Origin: JAUNST01 sp964452285
GTDB lineage: Bacteria; Patescibacteriota; Microgenomatia; UBA1400; PJMF01
DNA: 58,823 nt
Reading direction: 5' to 3'
Assembly (NCBI GenBank): GCA_964452285.1
Contig: CAYVKW010000001.1
Location: forward strand, 1-58,823
The notes under the pieces were generated by a model. That model ran no database searches. It saw only the letters and a program-made list of their open reading frames with translations, and was not told the DNA's origin. How positions within the stretch are numbered: position 1 is the stretch's first letter; the number at the start of each line of letters is the position of its first letter. The translations under genes and the position numbers were made by a program. Shown one piece after another: positions 52,915 through 58,823 of this stretch.

Positions 52915-54627
52915 GTGATTAATACTATTAAAAAATACCAATCAACTATAATTATTACTTTAATTATTGGTTTAAGTTTTTTTCTCCGAGTTTATCATTT
53001 AGACAATTTGCCCTATTCACTTCACGATGATGAAGTAATGAATGGTTATGTCGGTAGATTTATTTTGCAAAACGGTTATGATATTCAAGGTAACAAATTT
53101 CCTCTAATCTACTTTAATAATTTTGGTGATTATCCTAATATTTTTCCGATGTATTTATCTGGAGCCTTCACTTATCTTTTTGGCGTAAATGCTTTTGCTA
53201 TTCGTCTACCGATTGCTATTTTAGGCGTTTTATCAGTCGTCTTAATTTATTTTTTTACCCAGTGGTTATTCAATAAACAAAGTATTGCATACCTCTCTGC
53301 TCTTTTTCTAGCTGTGTGTCCTTGGCATATTATGCTATCTCGTGCCACCGCTGAAGGTATTACTGCCAGTTTCATATTTATGTTAGGACTATTTTTGTTA
53401 TTTAAAGCAATAGAAAAAAACAAATTATCTTGGTCTTTATTGTTCGCCTACTTATTAATTTTCGCCACTTACTTACTTTATCCCGGTTTTAGAGTGTTAA
53501 CACCCTTGGTGTTACTCCCCACATTCTTATTAACCAAAAATAAAATTCTCAAAAAAGTATTGATCGGTATGACAATTTTTGCTTTTGTTCTAACTTTAGG
53601 AATTAGTCAAACAGATTGGGGAAGAGGTCGATCTAGTCAACTTTCTATTATGGCTCATAATGGCACTATTGCTGGTAAAGCTCTCAATTATAGTTTGGCA
53701 TTAGGTCCCGGCAGAGTATTAGAAGCAAGAATTTTCAATAACAAATATATATTAGCAACACGAGAATTCTTTCGACAATATGCTAGTTACTTTTCACCTC
53801 AGTTTTTAACTGGAGAAAATTATATTCAACCAAAAAGATATAATTTAATTGAGCACAGTACCTCTTACTGGATCCTATTACTAGTAATTGCCAGCATAAT
53901 TATTATTCACTTTATTAAGCCTTTTAGTCAGCAGCAATTATTATCAATTTTTCAAACTAATAAAGTAAAATTTTTCTTTATGTTAACTTGGCTTTTAGTA
54001 GTTGCCCCTATTCCAAGTGCTTTAACCATGGAAGAAGTACCCAATATTCATCGGACAATAATTATGATTTTCCCGCTGGCCATAATTTTTGCTGTAGCTA
54101 GTTATTTTTTAATGACAGCGAAACTATTTAAGCATTGGCAAATTATCGCTACAGCCCTAATCTTTCCGATTCTTTTTATCGAAGTCATCTATTTTTGGCA
54201 TACTTATACTACTTTAGATTATGAAAGCAATTTTGTTTATCGGGATGACAGTAAAAAATTATTGGCTAATTGGTTAGCTAATAATCATAAAACCTATGAC
54301 CGGATTTTTATTCCCAAAAGCGGCAATTATTTGTTGCATTACTTGTTTTTCAAGGGAGATTTTTCATCAGAGTATATCGGAAAATTTGGTTTAAGTTTCA
54401 TTATTGACCACATTGAAAATATTTATCCCGTAGATGATGTTTGCGGAGCAGCTGTTATTTATAAAACAAGTAATGTTAATCAGAAGATTGTAACAATTAA
54501 TAGCGAGCCTTGTTTCACAGCACAAAATGTTCTTTTTACAACCTTAGAAAAAATTGATCGTAAAAATCTAACCAACGCTTTTGTCATTCAAGAACCTCAA
54601 TTATCAGCTGTCACTCTAGGTGAATAG
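52915..54627 (+). CDS. Membrane glycosyltransferase-like protein (GT-C, PMT/ArnT type)
   Basis: A 570-aa protein with about 11-12 membrane segments. After the first helix, PYSLHDDEVMNGYVGRFIL has the acidic DDE motif of GT39/ArnT-like transferases, followed by IRLPIAILGVLSVVLIYFF. The C-terminal ~130 residues form an outer soluble domain. It would glycosylate lipid or protein using a polyprenyl-phosphate sugar. The start is GTG with AAAGGGAAGG before it. Codon use (many TTA and AAT codons) and the lack of pyrimidine bias differ from neighbours, and direct repeats flank it with its leader RNA, suggesting acquisition. Confidence 0.75.
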   Translation: MINTIKKYQSTIIITLIIGLSFFLRVYHLDNLPYSLHDDEVMNGYVGRFILQNGYDIQGNKFPLIYFNNFGDYPNIFPMYLSGAFTYLFGVNAFAIRLPIAILGVLSVVLIYFFTQWLFNKQSIAYLSALFLAVCPWHIMLSRATAEGITASFIFMLGLFLLFKAIEKNKLSWSLLFAYLLIFATYLLYPGFRVLTPLVLLPTFLLTKNKILKKVLIGMTIFAFVLTLGISQTDWGRGRSSQLSIMAHNGTIAGKALNYSLALGPGRVLEARIFNNKYILATREFFRQYASYFSPQFLTGENYIQPKRYNLIEHSTSYWILLLVIASIIIIHFIKPFSQQQLLSIFQTNKVKFFFMLTWLLVVAPIPSALTMEEVPNIHRTIIMIFPLAIIFAVASYFLMTAKLFKHWQIIATALIFPILFIEVIYFWHTYTTLDYESNFVYRDDSKKLLANWLANNHKTYDRIFIPKSGNYLLHYLFFKGDFSSEYIGKFGLSFIIDHIENIYPVDDVCGAAVIYKTSNVNQKIVTINSEPCFTAQNVLFTTLEKIDRKNLTNAFVIQEPQLSAVTLGE

Positions 54628-54644
54628 TAAATCTTGCGATAAAG

Positions 54645-54661
54645 ACCTTACAAACTCTTCG
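54645..54661 (+). repeat. Direct repeat, right copy (island boundary)
   Basis: Same 17 bases as 52621-52637. Read in the same frame the flanking sequence gives KTLQTLRLI and a stop, a second copy of the 3' end of the upstream gene. It lies 66 bases before tRNA-Ala. Confidence 0.85.
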
Positions 54662-54726
54662 TCTGATTTAGTCTTTTTCTTTTAGTTCTTCAATGATATA
54701 ATACCAAAGTTCTGCTTTTTATTTCT

Positions 54727-54797
54727 GGGCCTTTAGTATAGTGGTAGTACGCTGCATTCGCATTGCAGAGACAGGGATTCGATTTCCCTAAGGTCCA
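54727..54797 (+). tRNA. tRNA-Ala (CGC)
   Basis: Acceptor GGGCCTT/AAGGTCC with the G3-U70 pair that marks tRNA-Ala, anticodon arm CTGCA-TTCGCAT-TGCAG (CGC), T-arm AGGGA-TTCGATT-TCCCT, discriminator A. A TATAAT near 54695 is its promoter. Confidence 0.93.
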
Positions 54798-54814
54798 CTT
54801 TTCTTTCTTTCCAT

Positions 54815-56875
54815 ATGTCAAATTCTATTTTTAGCTCTCATCCAAAAAAAGCTTTTTCATTATTTAACATTCGTTATCTCAATCTTTTTTTACTTCTTCT
54901 TTTTGCTCTTTTTCTTGTTTCTCTTTCTTTAAGAAATATCAACAGCTCTGATATTGGCTTTCAACTCAAAATCGGCGAAATGATTGTCCATGGTCAAGGT
55001 GTTCCTCAAACCGATCCTTTCACCTTTGGCGCCGCTGATCATCCCTATATTTGTCTCAATACTCTTTTTAGCGTTCTTGGCTATCTTTTAGTCCATTTTT
55101 TTGGCTGGAATAGTATGTCACTCTATTTAGTTATTACCGTTTTTATTTTAGCCACGATTTTTTATTGGCGTTTTCGCCAAGAAAAAATCGCTCTTCCCAT
55201 TTGGCTTCCACTCACTATTCTCGCCTTTCTTATTTTTGATATCCGTCTCTGGCCCAATGGTCAACAATTAGCCTTTATTTTTATCCTTGCCGAGATTTGG
55301 CTCGGCGATACTTTTTTACGCACCAAAAATATTAAATATCTTTATTGGTGGCCTCTATTGCAACTTTTATGGACCAATAGCCACGCTACTTTTATGCTCG
55401 GTTGGCTAGTTATTGGTTCTTATTGTTTGACTTGGTTTTTCCAACAAAAAAAACTTGACTGGCGCTTAATTGGCGTCGGCATGATCAGCGCTTTAGTTAG
55501 TTTGTGCAATCCTTACACTTGGCGCGGCGCTCTTTGGCCCTTCACTTCTTTTAGTTGGTTTCAAAAAAACAATTTATTTAATACTCATCAAGTCGAATAT
55601 AGTTCTATTTCTTCCATTCTCAATGGCGATTTTATGACCACGGCTGCCATGCAACGTAATGTTGTTCTCTTTCTTCTTTTTACCATCATTGTTTTCCTTA
55701 CCTATCTTTATCATCGTCGCCAACTTCAAATTCATCATTGGCTCTGTGCCTGCATGCTTTTCCTTTTAAGTTGGCTCAGTAATCGAGTTATTCCTTTTTT
55801 TATCCTTACTACTCTCCTACCCACTTTAATCCTTATCAACCGAGATTGGCAGCATTTCTCTTGGCCCAAAATCAAAAAATTTCTTCTTTCTCATCGCATC
55901 AATCTTTTTTCCTCTCCCAAAACTTTATCCAGCCATCTCCTCAAAAAACGTTTATTGATTGGTGATTATCTATTTTGCACTTTTCTTCTTCTTTATCTCA
56001 ATTATCAATTCATTAGCGGCCATTATTACGGTTCCGCTCAAAGCGCTCTTAGTATTGGCTTAGCCACCAATGTTCAACCAGTTGCCGCCAGCCAATTTCT
56101 TGCTGAACACCATCTTACCGGTAATATTCTCAATAGTCATTATCTAGGCGGCTGGCTAATCTGGAGTTTACCAAACAAAATCTACATTAACGCTCACTTG
56201 GAAGTCATGGGTGAAAACTTATACCAAGAATACCAACAAATTGACACTAAAAAAAACTTAGCTCAAATTCTTAAAAAATACAACGTCGAAATTATCATGA
56301 TTGAAAATCAATTTTTCAATATTATCGCTCAAGTCAATCAGCTCTCAGATTGGCGTCCTGTTTATCTTGACGACGTCGTTGTGATTTTTCTCCGCCAAGA
56401 CATCGCCCCAGAATTAAGCACTTACGATCTTAGTTCTTTTTATCAGTCCCATCACTTATCTCGTCAACTCTCTCTTTTACAGCAAGAAACACTCCTTGAT
56501 TCCACCCGACCCCTTCTGCCGCCCACCAAAAATCTCGCTGACACTCATTACGGTTTTCACCCAAATTTCATCTATTCTCAAGATAGCTATTTGCTTGATA
56601 TGGTCAACCTTTTACTTCTGTTTGACGACTCTGAACAAGCTTTGCCTTTACTTCTTAATTATCTTAATCGCCAAACTCATCTTCACCGTCCAGCTTATCT
56701 CCTTTGGTGGAATTTGTTATTTTTTCATCAACTTCAAACTCCAGATTCAAACACCGCTGCTTTTTTAACCAAACTGGAAGATTTTTTAATTCAAGAAAAA
56801 TTTGTCAGCCAAAAAACTCTCAATCAGGAAAAGTTAAATTTACGCGCCGCCAGTACCTCCGCTGTTCTTCAGTAA
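54815..56875 (+). CDS. Large multi-span membrane protein
   Basis: The 686-aa protein has about ten to twelve membrane segments in residues 20-420, then a soluble C-terminal half. The first outer loop, SSDIGFQLKIGEMIVHGQGVPQTDPFTF, resembles a family of uncharacterised bacterial membrane proteins with GT-C-like topology (D-x-x-x-H/Q-LKxGExI...PxxDPF). The C-terminal part contains helical segments that could be repeats. The role is unknown, perhaps envelope glycan or lipid handling. It starts 17 bases after tRNA-Ala and may be cotranscribed with it. It abuts the DUF167 gene. Confidence 0.7.
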   Translation: MSNSIFSSHPKKAFSLFNIRYLNLFLLLLFALFLVSLSLRNINSSDIGFQLKIGEMIVHGQGVPQTDPFTFGAADHPYICLNTLFSVLGYLLVHFFGWNSMSLYLVITVFILATIFYWRFRQEKIALPIWLPLTILAFLIFDIRLWPNGQQLAFIFILAEIWLGDTFLRTKNIKYLYWWPLLQLLWTNSHATFMLGWLVIGSYCLTWFFQQKKLDWRLIGVGMISALVSLCNPYTWRGALWPFTSFSWFQKNNLFNTHQVEYSSISSILNGDFMTTAAMQRNVVLFLLFTIIVFLTYLYHRRQLQIHHWLCACMLFLLSWLSNRVIPFFILTTLLPTLILINRDWQHFSWPKIKKFLLSHRINLFSSPKTLSSHLLKKRLLIGDYLFCTFLLLYLNYQFISGHYYGSAQSALSIGLATNVQPVAASQFLAEHHLTGNILNSHYLGGWLIWSLPNKIYINAHLEVMGENLYQEYQQIDTKKNLAQILKKYNVEIIMIENQFFNIIAQVNQLSDWRPVYLDDVVVIFLRQDIAPELSTYDLSSFYQSHHLSRQLSLLQQETLLDSTRPLLPPTKNLADTHYGFHPNFIYSQDSYLLDMVNLLLLFDDSEQALPLLLNYLNRQTHLHRPAYLLWWNLLFFHQLQTPDSNTAAFLTKLEDFLIQEKFVSQKTLNQEKLNLRAASTSAVLQ

Positions 56876-56876
56876 C

Positions 56877-57098
56877 ATGATTTATCAAGTCAAAGTTTTT
56901 CCCAATAGTAAAATCAATCAAGTAGTCAAAGTTGACATTGATCATTTAGAAATCCGCACCACTGCCAAAGCCGTCGATGGTCACGCCAATCAAGCTCTCA
57001 TTGAACTCATCAGCGATTTTTTGCCTTGCAAAAAATCGCAAATCTTCATCTTAAAAGGTCTTACTTCTCGTCACAAAGTCATTCAAATCATGCTATAA
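56877..57098 (+). CDS. DUF167/UPF0235 (YggU-like) protein
   Basis: The 73-aa protein matches the small DUF167 fold: VKVFPNSKINQVV, LEIRTTAKAVDGHANQALIELISDFL (dGxAN motif) and QIFILKGLTSRHKVIQI. Its role is unknown, but it is widely conserved. The ATG is one base after the stop of the upstream membrane protein, so the genes form an operon. Confidence 0.88.
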   Translation: MIYQVKVFPNSKINQVVKVDIDHLEIRTTAKAVDGHANQALIELISDFLPCKKSQIFILKGLTSRHKVIQIML

Positions 57099-57105
57099 TG
57101 ACCTC
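57094..57105 (+). promoter_or_regulatory. Extended -10 with leaderless spacing
   Basis: TGCTATAAT (TATAAT 57094-57099), with the ATG at 57106 six bases after it. The -10 overlaps the last codons and stop of the DUF167 gene. Confidence 0.7.
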
Positions 57106-58158
57106 ATGTATGAGTCATCCACTTTCGACCCTCGTCACTCGTCTTCCTTTCGCCGTCCATCTACTCGCGCTCCGGAGACCGACACCACTTCTTTTTCTCA
57201 AGAAGACTCTCCTTCAAATACAGATATGTTGCTCAGGCAAATTGAAGTTAATTGCCAAAATCGCGATTATCACCGTTGTTTCAATTTGCCCACCACCTCT
57301 CCTCTTACTCAAGAAGATTTCAAACGCGCCTACAAAAAACTTTTAGTTCGCATTCACCCAGACAAGCTCGCGCCGCAATACGGCGCTCGCGCCGAAACTT
57401 TAACCGCTCTCATCAACGATTTACGAGATCAAATTTTACCCACGCTTCCACATGAAAGCCCCAATCAATCGGCTCAAACTACTTCTGCTTCACCAGATTT
57501 CTCTTCTCCCGTCTCTTCTTCGCCTTTTTCTGAGTCATCTTCTACCGATCGAAGTCAACAGAGTTCTCAATCCGCTGCCTCCTCAGAAAAAGCCGCCGAC
57601 GCAGAAACTGACCCTATTGCTAGCCAAATTAATGCCTGCCACACAATCAACGATATTAGCCAAGTAATCAAAAATCGTGGCGGTCTATTCACTCGCACCG
57701 GAGAAACTATTGATGATTTAGAATTTTTTAACCGTTGTCGACAAGCCTATACTCAACTCACGCAACAACTTACTTATGATTATCATCTGCTTCCCGACGA
57801 CCACAACCTTGCCTATAAAGTGCATGAAATTCTTGTCTCTACCCGAATCAATCAAATTATTAATAGCGACGAGAAACACAAAATCAGTGATATTAAATAT
57901 ATTTTATATTTTGCTAATCAGTCGCCAGCTCAAGAAAAAGATCAAATTGATCTCAGCGCTCTCTATTCCAATATCGATCTAGCCCTCGAAAAGATGAAAA
58001 CTCAAACTTGGCGTGTTCTTGAAGACGATCGTCTCTTTCCCAATACTTATCATTTAAGAAGGATTTTGATCCCTTTCCTGCGCCAAGAAGCCAAAAGAGA
58101 ATTAATGGCTCAATACGAAAAAGAGCACCGTCCATGGTATCAAAAAATGTTTCATTAA
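57106..58158 (+). CDS. J-domain protein (DnaJ-like, atypical)
   Basis: A 350-aa protein with a disordered Ser/Thr/Arg-rich N terminus (about 1-45), then a J-domain (about 50-110): NRDYHRCFNLPTTSPLTQEDFKRAYKKLLVRIHPDKL with the essential HPD and helix II basic residues. A Ser-rich linker (about 120-170) and a helical C-terminal domain (about 175-350) ending EHRPWYQKMFH follow. There is no zinc-finger or classical peptide-binding domain, so it is not DnaJ itself but a specialised DnaK cofactor. Translation is probably leaderless from the promoter at 57094. Confidence 0.78.
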   Translation: MYESSTFDPRHSSSFRRPSTRAPETDTTSFSQEDSPSNTDMLLRQIEVNCQNRDYHRCFNLPTTSPLTQEDFKRAYKKLLVRIHPDKLAPQYGARAETLTALINDLRDQILPTLPHESPNQSAQTTSASPDFSSPVSSSPFSESSSTDRSQQSSQSAASSEKAADAETDPIASQINACHTINDISQVIKNRGGLFTRTGETIDDLEFFNRCRQAYTQLTQQLTYDYHLLPDDHNLAYKVHEILVSTRINQIINSDEKHKISDIKYILYFANQSPAQEKDQIDLSALYSNIDLALEKMKTQTWRVLEDDRLFPNTYHLRRILIPFLRQEAKRELMAQYEKEHRPWYQKMFH

Positions 58159-58200
58159 TTTGTCTTTTCATGTTTCACTATTATTCTATGTCATAACATA

Positions 58201-58278
58201 AGAGGGACTCGCCTTTGAGTTGGATTTTATCATTAGCTTCAAGCTTTTTGATTTTCTCAAAGACGAGTCCCTCTTTTC
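58201..58278 (+). terminator. Long hairpin after the J-domain gene
   Basis: AGAGGGACTCG (58201-58211) pairs with CGAGTCCCTCT (58264-58274). A 2x2 internal loop and a TTTGAG/CTCAAA stem continue it, then a T-run (TTTT). It likely terminates the J-domain gene transcript, though its 36-base apical loop is larger than usual. Confidence 0.65.
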
Positions 58279-58286
58279 AAAATCTC

Positions 58287-58436
58287 CAAAAAAGCAACCC
58301 GTAGAGTTTTTGAATTGCTTAGATTCTGGCAGTCTTTCTTTGTTTGGAAAGAAAACCAACTCTTACGGGTTGCTATTTACCTTCCCAAACATCGGTCTGT
58401 CCCTGTAATTAACAGGGACGACTCCAGAATCTAAGC
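58287..58436 (-). ncRNA. Candidate free-standing structured RNA, ~150 nt
   Basis: On the - strand TATAAT (58448-58443) predicts a start at 58436, exactly the first base of a 17-bp closing stem (13 perfect pairs 58436-58424 with 58329-58317, then AGTC/GACT across one bulged base). Inside are hairpin GTCCCTGT/ACAGGGAC, a TCTTTC/GAAAGA hairpin and the segment AGCAACCCGTA (58374-58364 read as its partner), which pairs with TACGGGTTGCT (58303-58293) beyond the closing stem, followed by TTTTTT. This gives a promoter, a pseudoknot-type fold and a terminator with no gene downstream. No known RNA family is recognised. Confidence 0.65.
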
Positions 58437-58809
58437 CCCTCTATTATACCCAATTTTTACCGAAATATCATTCGCACTCTCATAAAAAAGCATGCAAAAA
58501 TCCACTTATATTCACATTTTCCACTTTTTTTACTAAAAACTCTACCAGCTTCACACGCGCACTCTCATGCAGGCTTATCTTGCACTTTTTTTGAAAAACC
58601 CTTTAAAAAAAACGCACTTTTTTATTACAAAAAAAGTGCTCCGATTAGAAGCACTCTTATTGTCAATAATCTAAAACAAACACATCTGATACAAATATGG
58701 TAGCAAGAAGCGACTCGGACACTAGGTCTCGAGATTTTTTAAATATTTTCCTGACAATTACTCATCAGGGGAAAAAGGAGGTCGTGAAACTCCAAACCCT
58801 TCTCCTTAG
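58437..58809. other. 16S 3' flank and ncRNA promoter region
   Basis: On the - strand, after 16S, it holds a CTCCTT/AAGGAG processing-type hairpin at the 16S end, a second CCTCC (near 58779), a CCTGA/TCAGG hairpin, the terminator at 58628-58655 and then about 180 AT-rich bases before the ncRNA -10 at 58448-58443. I see no 23S, 5S or tRNA gene and no ORF. Confidence 0.6.
58628..58655 (-). terminator. Terminator of 16S rRNA transcript
   Basis: On the - strand AGTGCT (58655-58650) pairs with AGCACT (58640-58635) around 9 bases, followed by seven T. It is about 155 bases past the 16S end and precedes any possible 23S gene. Confidence 0.8.
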
Positions 58810-58823
58810 AAAGGAGGTGATCC
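58810..58823 (-). rRNA. rrs: 16S rRNA, 3' tip only
   Basis: The last bases of the window are AAAGGAGGTGATCC, the complement of the universal 16S 3' end GGATCACCTCCTTT with an intact anti-Shine-Dalgarno CCTCC. The rest of the gene lies beyond the window; the exact 3' end may be a base or two lower. Confidence 0.95.

Noticed and set aside
58201..58436. Transposon ends, because of several nested inverted repeats
   Set aside because: The repeats form nested RNA stems aligned with a promoter and T-runs, and no transposase or target duplication is visible.
58287..58441. tmRNA gene, because the - strand reads GGGGCTTAGATTCTGG, like the 5' end of ssrA
   Set aside because: There is no matching 3' acceptor and T-arm, no tag reading frame, and the RNA ends in a terminator after about 150 nt, too short for tmRNA.

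Overview
The window looks like part of a small, low-to-moderate GC genome of a Candidate Phyla Radiation (Patescibacteria) type bacterium. The signs are many short uncharacterised membrane-anchored proteins (including a DUF5667-like one), a 16S rRNA gene that ends in its own terminator with no 23S gene behind it, and compact gene spacing. This is inference: no gene here fixes the phylum. TGA works as a stop (cas12a and others), so the UGA=Gly code of Gracilibacteria/Absconditabacteria does not apply. The + strand is rich in C and T over G and A in genes of both orientations, so the - strand is probably the leading strand. Three runs of N (9898-9997, 39482-39491, 48356-48365) are assembly gaps and cut leuS, a P-type ATPase and a DUF5667-like gene.

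Layout. 0.2-7.4 kb: an unknown gene, a methyltransferase-like gene, dxr-ispD (MEP isoprenoid pathway), an MFS permease, tspO, a small unknown gene with an unusual start region, and a phosphofructokinase-family gene. 7.7-16.6 kb: leuS (5' end lost in a gap), a DUF975 membrane protein, gpmI and eno (lower glycolysis), three small membrane-anchored proteins and an ABC-F ATPase. 16.7-26.3 kb: a complete type V-A CRISPR-Cas system on the - strand, cas12a-cas4-cas1-cas2-leader-array, with 60 repeats and 59 spacers. 26.5-33.9 kb: an amidohydrolase, an esterase-like protein, tRNA-Asn, then nrdG-nrdD-trxB, in which NrdD carries a fused C-terminal thioredoxin/glutaredoxin-like domain and tandem NrdR boxes precede nrdD. 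34-42 kb: unknown envelope-type proteins, two tRNAs with CAT anticodons (one an unusually short initiator), a GT-C-like membrane protein, an M23 peptidase, a P-type ATPase and coaD. 42.2-45.4 kb: groES-groEL behind a CIRCE-like operator (GroES has a six-cysteine loop), two small unknown genes, tRNA-Pro and tRNA-Gly. 45.5-50.4 kb: a TsaC-TsaE fusion overlapping tsaD (t6A tRNA modification), nrdR, a DUF5667-like gene, tRNA-Leu and dnaB. 50.4-58.8 kb: a metallo-beta-lactamase-fold hydrolase, two secreted or anchored proteins, a ~2 kb island with a structured RNA and a GT-C membrane protein between 17-bp direct repeats, tRNA-Ala, a second large membrane protein, a DUF167 protein, a J-domain protein, a candidate free-standing structured RNA, and the 3' tip of 16S rRNA.

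How it fits together. nrdR, the NrdR boxes and nrdG-nrdD-trxB form a regulated anaerobic deoxynucleotide supply module in which a fused redox domain and TrxB could provide electrons. The cas genes form one compact immunity operon feeding a long array. Expression signals are mixed. The 16S anti-Shine-Dalgarno is intact and several genes have strong SDs, yet three genes have an extended -10 exactly six bases before the ATG, which predicts leaderless mRNAs. Two unknown genes place their SD in the loop of a hairpin whose stem includes the start codon.

The least explained items are the two structured RNAs (52710-52861 + and 58287-58436 -), the repeat-flanked island, the hairpin-embedded start sites, the cysteine-rich GroES loop and the TsaC-TsaE and NrdD-redoxin fusions.
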